NCBI RefSeq assembly: GCF_032854445.1
Contig: NC_088307.1
Coordinates: 24,999,953-25,063,952, forward strand
DNA from: Liolophura sinensis
Taxonomy: Eukaryota > Mollusca > Polyplacophora > Chitonida > Chitonidae
DNA: 64,000 nucleotides
Reading direction: 5' to 3'
Under the pieces are notes generated by a model, which worked only from the letters and a program-made list of their open reading frames with translations, made no database searches and was not told the origin of the DNA. Positions 10,897 to 22,502 of the stretch are shown piece by piece. The position numbers and the translations under genes were made by a program. The stretch's first letter is position 1. Every line of letters begins with the position of its first letter.

Positions 10897-11418
10897 GACA
10901 CATTGTACAGAGGGGCCGATATGACACACTGTACAGAGGGGCCGATATGACGCACTGTACAGAGGGGCCGATACGACACACCGTACGGAGGGGCCGATAT
11001 GACACACTGTACGGAGGAGTCGATACGACACACTGTACGGAGGGGCCGATACAACCCACTGTACGGAGGGGCCGATACGACACATTGTACAGAGGGGCCG
11101 ATATGACACACTGTACAGAGGGGCCGATATGACGCACTGTACAGAGGGGCCGATACGACACACCGTATGGAGGGGCCGATACGACACACCGTACGGAGGG
11201 GCCGATACGACACACTGTACGGAGGAGTCGATACGACACACTGTACGGAGGGGCCGACACAACACACTGTACGGAGGGGCCGATACGACACACTGTACAG
11301 AGGGGCCGTTACGACACACTGCATGGAGGAGTCGATACGACACACTGTACGGAGGGGCCGATACGACACACTGTACGGAGGGGCCGATATAACACAATGT
11401 ACAGAGGGGCCTATATGC
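10897..11418. repeat. 26-bp GC-rich minisatellite
   Basis: About 20 copies of a 26-bp unit (GTACGGAGGGGCCGATACGA plus CACACT). Alternating variants are GTACAGAG/GTACGGAG, GGCC/AGTC and ATACGAC/ATATGAC. It is GC-rich and CpG-rich in otherwise AT-rich DNA. Three open frames on each strand run through it because the unit has few stops; none is a gene. Confidence 0.96.
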
Positions 11419-11574
11419 CAGTCTACATTCAAAGGTTACATGTATAACACACTGTAATGCACTCTTACAGACTTCTAGTCCCAATACAATTTACAAATAT
11501 AAGTTAATTTTTGATAGATACATTGTTTTCTGCTATGTACGGAATTTGTTTACAACTCTTCTATCTATATTGGG

Positions 11575-11605
11575 ATATATATATATATATGTATATAGAT
11601 ATATA
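11575..11605. repeat. TA microsatellite
   Basis: A short (AT)n/GTATATAGATATAT tract in the probable 3'UTR. Confidence 0.85.
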
Positions 11606-14600
11606 AATCATTACATTTACACATTATAGGCAGTAACTCTCCCAATATCTACCAAAATGATGAAATATGACATGAATATATTGTTTACCAATAAGCACAT
11701 GAATGATCAATCACTTCCCTAACTTGAAATATACAAAAATCAACTTCTACTGTCAAGTCAAACCAGCTTATGCAAAAGGCGAGAGCTTACACATCACACA
11801 GATGTATCAACATTGTATATTCCAAGGGAGATAATCTGTTCAGAGAAACGGTATGAAGCAAGCAATAGTTATTTCCCTTCACTGAAGAAGTACTCACTCT
11901 ATTAACCTGGGGAAAAACCTACATGCATGGTACTCATACCTCGATACAAGAATCAGAATAGAAAATTTAAATGTTTTAAGACAGACATCAACACATATCA
12001 AATTTAAAATCATTTAATACTAATCATTCAGCTGTACCTGACACATGAAAAACAAACAAGTAGAATCAGCATTTCCTTCACCTTTCCATGGTAAAAAATT
12101 CGCAACAAATTAACCCTTTAGTAACTTGGTATTTTCAGCTTAACCAAGCTGCACTACTTTAATAGTAGTGGTGTGTCAATAAGGATTCAAATTTTATACA
12201 CTGGAAAGAAACAACCAGCCAGAAAAAAACTGTTTACCTGTACATGATAAATAGGCATAGGACAGTAAACTGTGCACTTGCTACCCAGGGATCTACAGTT
12301 GCGCATAAAAACATTCCACCACTGGAGGTCCACATTGCTGTACTGCTGTTTTCAATATGAAACGCATTATCTCATCAAAATTTCAAATATTCAAAACGGG
12401 TGTCACAAAAAGTAGAATATTAAACTGTGATGTTATCTTTCTTTCAAAAGTACCAATACAAAAACCAGAAAAAGTACTGCACCAGTGTTTTGTATGTCAT
12501 TGCTGTATGTACAGGTACAATCTATGAAACTACAGTAGTTACATGTACGTGTAATTAAAATTGCTACATGTATCTGACACTGTTCTTGCCACGCATAATT
12601 TCTGCGGCTATAATTACTGTCACCACATGTAGTCTACATGAAGTTTGACTGTAGCCACTGTATATGTCATGACTGTAGTCACTACTGTCGTCGTACATAG
12701 TTACCACAGCTAGACATACTCGTAACTACACAACTGCCAATTACACGTGTGCTGTATGAGCCAATCCACGCTGTACCACAACACTGGACAATTTACTTGA
12801 AGAAAAAAGGAGAATTCGTTGTTTATTGAAAAGTGTTGATCAATATTTCCTCGAACTAGGTAGATGTTTCATGTACAGGAATTTGAATTTCTTTAAAAAA
12901 ATTTTACATTGACATCTTCTAATAATACTGATCCGAATTTACGTCGATTCTCATTTCATTGGTGATAACATCAATGGTATTCTTCTTTTTTTTTTGCCTT
13001 TAATTGCTGATTTACCCTGTTGTAGAAAACTGTACAAGTGAATTTTCAGAAATATTTAACTTCTTCAGAACCAACATGTTCTGATCACTACAGAAAAAGT
13101 TACATTTTGAACAAAACGCAGAGAAGTAAAAATTTCAATGGAATGTCTCACAGGAACAATAAGCCTAGAAGTTTGTAAAGTTATAAATAGTAAGCATATA
13201 TAGGTAAATATGTTTTGTAAGAATGTGCAAGAGAAGGGAGATGATGGAAGATGTTGTGCATTTAACATACATGTATAAGCTTATCTAATAATTGGAAGTA
13301 GATAGAATTTAACTATCACAGCTTTAATGTAATCTAACAAGACATGAAAAAATAGTGAACACAAAAAAAAAAAAAATACCCCCCCTGCCCCTCTAAAAAA
13401 AATCCCTAAACAAATGAACTGAAGACTAAACCACGTGCATTTAACCAATTGCTAGAACAAAGTATGTATGTGTACTATCCTCTTTGTAAATTCTTGTGCA
13501 AAAGTTTTCACCTGTATACATGTATGCATACACGCTGCAACACAATGAGCAAGCCTTATACTGCACATACACGTGTATGTACCTCATTAACGATACATGC
13601 ACATACAAATCACTTATCATCTTCAACAGTCCAATATCTGGCAAAAACAATGTTGAGCTAGTTAGTTGTGCAGGGTTAACTCCCTTGCTTTCCTGGTTAG
13701 CGACCATTTTTAGCATAGGACAGACATGGCAGGTATGTGCATGAAAATGTACGTTTAGATGTTGAAGTGATGTTACAATCAGACATCATCGGAGCCGTGA
13801 TAAACTTTTGACGAGAACATGAAAACTGACAGAAGCCGACAACATTGTCATCTGCCATGGCTGAAACCTGGCAGTAATAGTTTGTCCAGCTATTGGAGAG
13901 AGAATGAGATATTATTAGCATTTTTAAAAGATTTTATGAATTAAATCACTGGACATCCCCATGTTGTTGAGGTTAAGACCAGAACCACACGTCCAAACAC
14001 ACCTGACAAAGTATCCTTCCGCCGTACAGGTACACATACAAATGGCATCAAACTTTGGCAACATTTAGCCTTATATTAGTTTCTGACACAGTCACCCTGG
14101 CCAAAACAAAGTTTGTCTTAGCTTTATCTTGGCATGAGGCGACAACCAAAGAGTTCTGAATGTTGACCAAGACGTGCTGCACTTCAGACTATTTACATGT
14201 CACATGAAAAAAAAAAAACAGAAACTGTCAAAGCTCATTTTTATGTCTCGAAGATTGAAATAAAGAGAATGTTTCATAAATGCTTTTAAAATGAACAGTA
14301 TAGTCAGAACATTGCAAAGTTCTCCTAATGTATATTGATGTGGAGGGCCTCTTGTATCCAGGTGTTATGTATGTATCAAAACAGTGTTCAACAGCTGACA
14401 CACCAAAGTACACCGCCATCGGCATGAATGGAATAGCAGCATCCATGGGCTATGTGCACATATGTAGGCCTAATGCATGGATCATCCTTCAGCTGGAGTA
14501 GTCCTTAAACATGCACCCACACAAGTGCAGTCTGTACTCTTCTATTCCACAAACAGTTGCTGCGCTGGAGAATTGGTAAAAGTATTACATTATCAAAGAT

Positions 14601-14886
14601 TCACTCACTGAAGTTACGTGTTATAATGCAAAACTAAATGAATTGCCCTGAACTAGGAAAGCCTGCAACAACAAAAAAACCTTTCACTTTCAGTTTTAAA
14701 GAGCCATTTCAGCCAAGATCCTTCTATTGATGAATAGAAAATGAAAGGTATTCTGTCCAGCACAACACATGTCCATTCATACACGTGCATGAATTTCCTC
14801 AGATCTTCAAATAATCCTACTACTACTGAGTGCTGTACCGAGTACAGAACCAAAATTTTCAGCCATTTCTGTACGAATTCCTGGGG

Positions 14887-14933
14887 TGACGTAATTTTCC
14901 TAGAGCGACGTCATTTTTCCTGGAGTGACGTAA
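14887..14933. promoter_or_regulatory. Cluster of three CRE-like words
   Basis: TGACGTAA (14887-14894), CGACGTCA (14906-14913) and TGACGTAA (14926-14933) are spaced 19-20 bp apart, in a ~20-bp repeat whose units end in TTTTCC or similar. The words fit bZIP (CREB/ATF or PAR-type) binding sites. They sit in probable 3'UTR, so a regulatory role is only a guess. Confidence 0.35.
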
Positions 14934-16495
14934 TCTGCCGAGTCTTCAATCACACAAAAACTCATTCATGGATGACACTGTTTTCTGAGCAGGAAACATC
15001 ATCTGGAGTTTTCTGAAGTCATAGTGGCCTCTGATGGGGTATTAAATAAAATGTCACTCCAGGAATTTATATGGAAATGTCCAAATATTTTGTTGTTTTT
15101 TTTTGCACTGAATTGTACCACAAGGCCTCTAAATTGCCCGAGAAGTCTCACATAGCTAACCGTTCGTACATGCTATGTACTTATGACGCATACCAGCACT
15201 CTTAGCCTGAAATGTGTGTGCACCGGAATGGCTCTTCAACATCTAGTGGCAAAGTGCAAGCGAACGTCTCGCAGCAAATTTCTGAGCATCGACATTCTAT
15301 AAAATGCTGAGACATGTGACATGACAAAAAATACAACTGTATGAAATGGAGTACATCTGTACAAGCTTTCACCTTTCCAGTCCAAACACTATTTAGCCAA
15401 GGTCTACACATTCATGTTGCTGAAGTGTAAGTATGCCAAACATTCGTACTTTCACGGCCAGGAGATACACGGATAATCTTCAGAATATTTTCATTCCTGA
15501 ATTACCTATATGTACACATAGATATAAACGGATATATGTATTTGGAGACCTATACAGCCGTAGTTTCCACTCATCGCTGTTAACTATGAAATTCAAAACA
15601 TTTTCATGTCTTGAAATAACCACACATTTCACATTTATATTCTGAGACATGTCCATTCACAGTCTGAATGAAGAGTTCCCAATCCAAGACAAGCAACTCT
15701 TTCGTTTTTTCAGCGTTATCCAAGGGGAAAACTGAATCCCAGATAGGCTGTCAAAATCAAGGAAAGTCACTCCTGTAGGTAAAACATGAAGCAAATCATT
15801 GCAGCTTGCCATGGGTAGGAACACTTCTAAACCAACTTTTCTTTGAGTTATTTTTACAGGTCAGAGAAACTCACATTTCCAGCCAATTTTCGAAAAGAAC
15901 GAAACATTCGACACATCCCTGTAAAATACCACGTCACTTTGTGTCACACACAGCTATCTAGCCAGCTTGACGTGTAAGAAGGGAGGTAATTCTATCTCAG
16001 TTATCTCCCATCATTCATACAGTCACAGTACTGTGGTCAGAGATCATTCGAAAATCACAAACTTTCCAGGGAACACTTTCCTCTTTCCTTCACATCATGA
16101 ACTTCCTGAAAATTTCATCGAGCTGCAAATATCCGGCAAAATGGCTTACCAAGCTTCATTTTCATTCTGCTTAACCGTGTAAAGTTTGTTTGAACATAAC
16201 AGCTCTCTGCACAGCAGAAGAGCGCAGCGTCTCTTAGTCTTCATGCACGAGTCTTCTTAAATTCGCACAATTCGAGACACGTTCCACTGGTCTATGCACA
16301 GATACACCGTCATTTCCGGACTTTCATAAAAATGCTGGATGCTACTCAATAATCTTACTTCAGAAGCATCAAACTGTGGGTGGCAGTGTGCAGTTCTCAT
16401 TCATATTCCTGCACACATTTCATAGCTTAGGTTATTTTGGTACCATGATAATTAATACGAGTTACAAATGGGCCAGTCTAGAAAAGGGGGTGGGG

Positions 16496-16704
16496 TTAAA
16501 ACAGGATGTCCGAGGTCGTAGAGGTCGCTGAAAATCCTGACAAATCCTCGTCATCAGCAGGTATGAGGTCACCGTCTTCTGTGGGGCTTTCTTTTTTTGC
16601 CTCCTCTTTACGTCTCTGTTCTCGCTCCTTCTCGGCTTGCAACTCAAACTCCATACCGAACTGATATTCGATTTGGTTCTTGGAGCGATACGAGGACAGG
16701 CCAG
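16496..16704 (-). CDS. Phostensin/taperin-like protein, last coding exon
   Basis: Read on the - strand, the acceptor CTTCACAG is followed by CT, which completes a Ser codon with the T left by the previous exon, then 68 codons and TAA. The peptide starts GLSSYRSKNQIEYQFGMEF, continues into a charged, probably helical run (AEKEREQRRKEEAKKE) and ends in an acidic/Ser tail (DDEDLSGF ... TSDILF). The final ILF fits a class II PDZ ligand pattern (hydrophobic-x-hydrophobic), a weak hint only. The phase agrees exactly with the exon at 18234-18471, the main evidence that the two belong together. Confidence 0.8.
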
Positions 16705-16840
16705 CTGTGAAGTACACCACAAATCAGTACATAAGCATTAATACAAAAATTATAACCCAACAATCAATTCAACAAACACTACAAGCTACACTTTTTTTCG
16801 TAACAAGTTATCATTTTCTGGTTGATTCTGAGTCACCCAT

Positions 16841-16920
16841 ATTATAGGGCCACCTGCTTTATAGGGCCACCTGCATTATAGGGCCACCTGCATTATAGGG
16901 CCCCCCCATTATAGGGCCAC
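16841..16920. repeat. 17-bp tandem repeat
   Basis: About five copies of TTATAGGGCCACCTGCA, with the fourth partly altered (GGGCCCCCCC). It lies in the last intron of the taperin-like gene, ~140 bp from the acceptor. Confidence 0.9.
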
Positions 16921-17046
16921 TTACAAGTTTTTAGTGAAGTTTGATTAATTCCTTATCAGAAAGATTACAGTGATGGTATCAAAAATATCATTTTAAGGCC
17001 TTCATGTGTTTCCAAAATGCTTTGTTGCATGCTGAACTTTAGGTGA

Positions 17047-17330
17047 GTGAGTGAGTGAGTGCTTGGGGTTTAACGTCGAACTCAACAATTTTTCAGTCAT
17101 ATGACGACGAAGGAATCAGTAGGGTGCATGCACGTGTAATGTGCCTCCTTGTTGCAGGACGGATTTCCCCCGCTCTTTTATTTAGTGCTGCTTCACTGAG
17201 ACGACTTACCGAAGGCAAGTAAGCCGCACAGCCCGAGCCATTATACTGATACGGGTCAACCAGTCGTTGCACTATCCCCTTCGTGCTTGAACGCCAAGCG
17301 AGGAAGTTACAACTTTCTCTTTTAAAGTCT
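17047..17330 (-). mobile_element. (ACTC)n-tailed SINE, near full length
   Basis: On the - strand the element ends with GACGTTAAACCCCAAGC followed by (ACTC)n. The 15-bp direct repeat CTGAACTTTAGGTGA at 17032-17046 and 17331-17345 is a target-site duplication, so this is a retroposed ~284-bp unit. I see no clear box A/B, so the head may be truncated. Other copies: 20548, 26595, 42550, 48097, 48480. Confidence 0.88.
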
Positions 17331-17469
17331 CTGAACTTTAGGTGAAATACAGTAGTTTAATAGACAAAGATTAATGGGCAAAAGATATGATAGATGTTCT
17401 TTTACCAGTAAACAGCCCACTTTGATGCAGTTCTAACGCATTCCTTTTAGATACATGTACTTCCAACAC

Positions 17470-17885
17470 TGTGTCTCCGTGGTTCAAACAGTACCCTTTT
17501 GGTTTGAGCGCTATGCCTTTATAGTTCAACTAGTGCACTTAAGGTTCAAACACAATACAATTGTGGTTTGTTTTAGTATTTTGTTCCAATGTTTTCATCC
17601 AGTGCAGTTTTAAACGTTACCATTACAGTTTTGGTTCACACAGTGCCTTCATATTTTTAACAGTAGAATTACAGTCCAACTGTTCTCTTACGGTTCTGAC
17701 AGTTCCTTTTTACTTTGAACACTTCCACTACAGTTTGACAATGGTTTTAACAGTAGCGTTACACTGACCATTAGATTGCTCTCATGGTTTTAACAGTACA
17801 ATTAGTCCAACCCAGTTCTCTTACAGTTTAGACACAGTCCCTTTTTGATTTTAACAGTTCCATTACTGTTTGAACAGTGCTGAAC
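17470..17885. repeat. Degenerate simple repeats
   Basis: Many diverged short units around the words GGTTTTAACAGT, CAGTTCTCTTACAG and GTTTGAACAGT. Periodicity is irregular (~17-60 bp). It is intronic. Confidence 0.55.
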
Positions 17886-18225
17886 CTCTTTTGTTGACCT
17901 CGGCCATAAAATTCATTCATCTTCAAGCCAGTTAAGCCATGTATATCATTATTAAACGATATTTGAGTCTAAACGAGACAACCTCTTTTGCTGACCTTGG
18001 TAGCAAAACTATTTGTGGGGCGCTCCGGCCGAACGTGGGAAGGTCTGTCAGCAACTTGTGGATGGTCATGGGTATCCCCTGGGCTGTGCCCGGTTTCCTC
18101 CCACCATAATGCTGCCCACCACCGTATCAGTGAAATACTCTTGAGTACGGCATAAAACACCAATCAAATAAATGAATAAAATTATCAACACTATTTGTCT
18201 TCAAGCCAGTTTCAGCATACATATA
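17885..18225. repeat. Duplicated intron block interrupted by a SINE
   Basis: The word series ACCTCTTTTGTTGACC ... TCTTCAAGCCAGTT (17885-17936) recurs as ACCTCTTTTGCTGACC (17982) and TCTTCAAGCCAGTT (18198 on). A SINE sits inside the second copy, so the duplication is older than the insertion. Confidence 0.75.
18017..18189 (+). mobile_element. tRNA-type SINE, 5'-truncated, with TSD
   Basis: Body and tail of the SINE (GTTTCCTCCCACCATAATGC ... GAGTACGGCATAAAACACC, then AATAAATGAATAAA). The 9-bp repeat ACTATTTGT at 18008-18016 and 18190-18198 is the target-site duplication. It lies only ~45 bp from the splice donor of the neighbouring - strand exon. Confidence 0.88.
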
Positions 18226-18233
18226 CTACTTAC

Positions 18234-18471
18234 AAGACTGCGATCCCACACCGGGTGCAGACATGAGTGACTGCGTAGCACGCTGCTCCTCTTTGGGCGA
18301 TCCCACATCGTTAATGTCATCCGAGGATTCGTCGGTGTCCGCGATGTAGTCACTGAGGCTGAGGACGAGCTCCTTCTCAGCTGGGTGTTCAGCGAGGTAT
18401 TCCTCCATCATCAACTCCTCTGAGGGGTACTCATACGTGCTGTTCAGGCTGTCATCAAAATACAGCTTCAG
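18234..18471 (-). CDS. Phostensin/taperin-like protein, PP1-docking exon
   Basis: On the - strand the acceptor GTGTTTTTCAG leads into 238 nt (79 codons plus one base) closed by the donor T|GTAAGTA. The peptide opens LKLYFDDSLNSTYEYPSE, followed by LMMEEYLAEHPAEKELVLSL and an acidic Ser/Asp run (ADTDESSDDIND). KLYF resembles an RVxF docking motif for protein phosphatase 1, with Leu in place of Val. A PP1-binding motif followed by a TYEYPSE-like block is how I remember the C-terminal half of taperin and phostensin, actin-associated PP1 regulators. I could not run a search, so the family name is tentative while the exon itself is well supported by both splice sites and phase. Confidence 0.82.
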
Positions 18472-19482
18472 CTGAAAAACACACAGGGGTGAACATTTTA
18501 AAACTGAAGTCCGGATTTGTGTTTTTTTTTTTTTTTTTGCTGATTTATTATATGGAATGTAATACAAGTAAGACAGAACCATTAATATGCTGAAATGAAG
18601 GACAAAAAATTTATCACTGAAATGTGACCATGGTGACCTAAAATTTTACACAGAAAAAGGCAATTTTAAGATTATAAAGTACTGATTTTAGACAATTTTA
18701 TGGTAAACATGTGGAGTACATGTATGTGACAACTTAAAGGATTATAAGTATCATGTATATCAGGCTACAACTTTTATCAACGTGGCATATAAAAGCTGCC
18801 TTCAGTATAGGAAACAATATACACACACAAAAACACACACACACATCCATTTCTTCAGTCTACTTTGAAATAAACTCAAGGCTAGTTTTTAATAACACAA
18901 TTTTTCGGTACCCAATGTATCATTTATAGCATCTTTTCTAGTCAATGGAAATATCACATCATCTTAACATAGGATTGAAAACAAGCACCTGCTTCATCAA
19001 CATGCAACTCTTCTACTTATGATATAGATATGAACATGTTTGTTTACATACAATGTATATACATGTGTATACAAATGTTCTTCCAGGTATTCTTAAACAA
19101 ATAAATATATTTCACAATATCCCACAAAAGAATTCAGAATCATTAGTGCGTCCATGTGCAAGTATGTCTAACGTTATTCAGTTTTTAATACCTTAGTAAT
19201 ATTTGCAATTACAAAACAGTTTGTTATAGTTTCATGCATGGTATTCAAACTTAACACGCCAGATATTATAATCCCGGCAAATATTTCGAGAATGAGTAAC
19301 ACACACCTACACCGTGACACAAAGCAAACTATACAGAGAGACTTATACACACCTGCATTTGTACGCTCCTCTGGAGACGCACATGTAATACAATCGTGAC
19401 CTGCATATAACCTTAGGGTCAGGCACAGCATCTCTATAAGTACCTACTGTACAACAATTTATATTGGGTCATGTTAGCATAC

Positions 19483-19507
19483 TATATATATATATATATA
19501 TATATAC
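19483..19507. repeat. TA microsatellite
   Basis: Short (AT)n tract within the long intron. Confidence 0.85.
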
Positions 19508-19690
19508 CTTAATATTTTGGATATTAGTACAGGTGAAAGTAGAATATTACATTTCTTTACCAGCCTTTTGGAAAAGTAAAGATATGCATATGTCGTTCAT
19601 TAGATGGTTTAAACATTTGAGGAAAAATACTCTACACAATTACATATTTATGTAATGAGCTAAAATGAGCAGACCATGTGACATAGGGTA

Positions 19691-19898
19691 CCCTAAATGA
19701 TCTTAAATTCTGTCCATGACTAACCTGCCCATTTTTCCTAATTCTGAGAGTTCTACTGATTTTAGAAAGTTGTTGAGATTTTCTTGGGATGATATCCCAA
19801 TTGAAAATTATAAGTTCCAGCGCCAGAAATAATATTTTGTGACGTTTATTTGCCTCAACAAATGTCCTTTTATGGGCAAAACTTTAGGTCATTTAGGG
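19691..19898 (-). mobile_element. MITE-like element family A with TIRs and TA duplication
   Basis: A 208-bp element bounded by CCCTAAATGATCTTAAA on the left and, complemented, CCCTAAATGACCTAAAGT on the right, with TA on each side (19689-19690 and 19899-19900). A TA duplication plus ~17-bp inverted ends is the signature of Tc1/mariner-type non-autonomous elements. The interior matches copies at 23970, 25225, 26995, 28483 and 32873. No coding capacity. Confidence 0.82.
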
Positions 19899-20533
19899 TA
19901 TAAGCCTTCGTGTTACAAATACCTCCACTGAATAATCCTGTTTATTTGGTTAGGCAAGGTATCATCAACACAGTCTAAGTATGTTCAACATGTGCACACC
20001 TTTAGAGGGCTGTCCACCCTGCCGTTTTAATGTGTCTTGTCTGTCAGACACAAAGTTGAAAACTGCCATCCGGACCCTATCTAACAGTTTACCTTTGCCC
20101 TATTCTACCCCTTTTCATTTCTAGTGGTCTTCAGTTCAAGCATATACCAGTGTCACAGACTAACAGATTAACTCAACCTGTACACTTAACCTTGTCAGGT
20201 AAATATCCTTCTCAATCCTACTGTGTCTAGTGTTTGGAGCACACTCACAGTAAGCCATGTCAAGTGGAAGACAGATGAAGACAGAAGTACATGTAACACA
20301 TCTTTGTCAGTTCTAGTACATCTGGTTTAATATACTGTGTCACATTTTGTATACTGGCAGAAGGAAGGACATACAGGAATTAACTGGTTCATGACCCAGG
20401 CTTATTCAGCTTTAAGACATGACGCTGACGACCAATAATGTTTCAGCTTCAAATCCAGCATTCGCGTCTTGGTGGATCGCTTTGTCTAGTTCTTTAACAG
20501 CAATAAGCACCTCTGTTTATTCCACAGGCGAGG

Positions 20534-20855
20534 CACTGAATGTTGAGTGAGTGAGTGAGTGCTTGGGGTTTAACGTCGTACTTAACCATTTTTCAGTCAT
20601 ATGACGACGACACTGAATGTTGAGTGAGTGAGTGAGTGCTTGGGGTTTAACGTCATACTTAATAATTTTTCAGTCATATGACGACGACCCTGAATGTTGA
20701 GTGAGTGAGTGAGTGCTTGGGGTTTGAGGTCATACTTAATAATTTTTCAGTCATATGACGACGACACTGAATGTTGAGTGAGTGAGTGAGTGCTTGGGGT
20801 TTAACGTCATACTTAATCATTTTTCAGTCACATGACGACGACACTGAATGTTGAG
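20534..20855 (-). repeat. 77-bp array of SINE tail plus target site
   Basis: Four exact 77-bp periods (20534, 20611, 20688, 20765, closing at 20842). Each unit is a ~63-bp fragment of the (ACTC)n SINE 3' end plus the 14-bp word CACTGAATGTTGAG, which occurs five times and flanks every fragment. Confidence 0.93.
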
Positions 20856-22305
20856 ATTTTCTCTGATCTGTTTTGGGACCAACAGCACTACCAGGATATC
20901 TTGGTAGATAACAGATACAGTACTTTCCAATATCATTTTAGACATAAGCTGGCAAAAAGGTTTGAACTTTAAGGTCCATACATACTTTTGATGTCAAGAT
21001 TTCTAGTCAGATGACAAACTGAAGATAATATGGAAATAAAATTTTCCCTGCCCAGCAGATCAAAGGGAATGCTTTACTTATGTGTTTGACACCACCCCAG
21101 GTACAAACAGTTGCCAGCCAGGTGAGATACATTACCTGGAACACAGGTACATGTACATGTAGGTCACTAAGCTGTATGCTGTAAGTATAGTTTTCATGTA
21201 GCACTGGTGCATTGATCTGAGGGTGTGCTGGGTGTATGTTTCGTTTCAAATGGGTCAGGAATTTCAGAACTCCTGGCAAAGGTAGAACTGTGTTTATACT
21301 GAGGTACAGTACGAATCAGCCAGAACATGCATTAAACTTAATGTACATCCACAATGTGCCGGACAAAAGGAGTGGAATGTAAAAATTCTAGAAATGAGTT
21401 TACTTCTAAATATAACAGATTGTTTCAAAATGTTGCATGCACATTTTTAATATGTACCTGCCCATTCTTATTTAATTATGCACAAAATACATTATTCTAA
21501 GTGATCAACTGTTTTCTTCAAATTTTCACACCAAATGTTAAGATTTTACACCATTTTTCAATGCACCAATGCAGAAAATGTTAAAGTTTTAGCACCACAA
21601 TTCTAATTTCATCTACCTGTAAATGCGTACATGTATGTACATGAACTTCAAACATTTGGGTCCAGTTGTTCGAAAGTGTATTTTAGCTAATACTGGTATT
21701 AAGTCATATTTTATATTTATGATTTTAGCCAAACTCGGCAGCTCAGCCGTTGTCCAAAGTCAAACAGCAGTAGATTTAGTTCACATTTCATACGTACTGT
21801 TACGTAATTATTTTGGGCCAAATACAAATACGAATACTTGGCCTGAAGTAAATCTGGCATTATTTCTAAAAACAATGTTGAACAACCAGGCCCCGACCAG
21901 ATCTATAACGTGTACATGTACTACCAACATAGATGCCCCTTAGCATAAAACTTGTGCCTCTTCTGACATCCACAAAACATCAGTTCAACCATAATATAGG
22001 TTATAAAGGACTCTGTTCATATAAAAACATTCCTATATAAAAGGTCTGGCCTAATCGTTCCTATCTACATGAGTGTATGATGTGCCAGTATGTTTTATCT
22101 TTTATGTTATGTGATATACTGTTTTCCCAGCCTTGTAACTGAACCCTTGTGACAGGGTGAAGAACTAGGGATATAAAATAACAGATAAGTACCCATTTCA
22201 CTTCCTCATTCTCATTTTTATGACCCTAGATATAGCACAGAGCCTTGGGGTAGGGTTGAGGACAAAGTGCTCTAGGCAATTTATTTCTGAGGGCTGCCCC
22301 ATTCT
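20856..22305. other. Intron, no repeat family recognised
   Basis: AT-rich intron sequence with TACATGTACATGTA words (e.g. 21148-21161). No coding exon or known element is recognised. Confidence 0.55.
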
Positions 22306-22502
22306 TCTATTTATCTATTTGATTGGTGTTTTACATGTTATTCAAGAATATTTCAGCCAGCATCATGGCAGGAGGACACTGGCAGAGCCTTGGGGAAACT
22401 CACTAAACATCCACAGGTTGCTGGCAGACCTCCCCAAGTACATGTACAACCAGACAAAAAGCCAGTATATGAGCTGGACTTGAACTCACAGCAATTGCAC
22501 TG
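22306..22502 (-). mobile_element. tRNA-type SINE attached to a minisatellite
   Basis: Reverse-strand copy: tail complement TCTATTTATCTATTTGATTGG, body CAAGAATATTTCAGCCAGCA, and box B complement GGACTTGAACTCACAGC. Its head runs without a break into the 35-bp array that follows. Confidence 0.88.

Larger units (their letters stand above)
10690..16495 (-). other. Probable long 3'UTR of the taperin-like gene
   Basis: No coding signal on either strand. The ~5.8 kb between the - strand stop codon and the poly(A) signal contains no SINE or MITE copy, in contrast with the dense insertions on both sides. It holds the 26-bp minisatellite and three CRE-like words at 14887-14933. The many short open frames here carry no recognisable protein. 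Confidence 0.5.

Noticed and set aside
10846-11484. Open frames up to 212 aa on both strands with CRIGPSVQCVVSAPPYS-type repeats
   Set aside because: By-product of the 26-bp minisatellite; six overlapping frames, no start context or splice support.
20534-20855. CRISPR-like pattern of repeats and spacers
   Set aside because: A 77-bp tandem SINE array in a eukaryote; the spacers are not unique.
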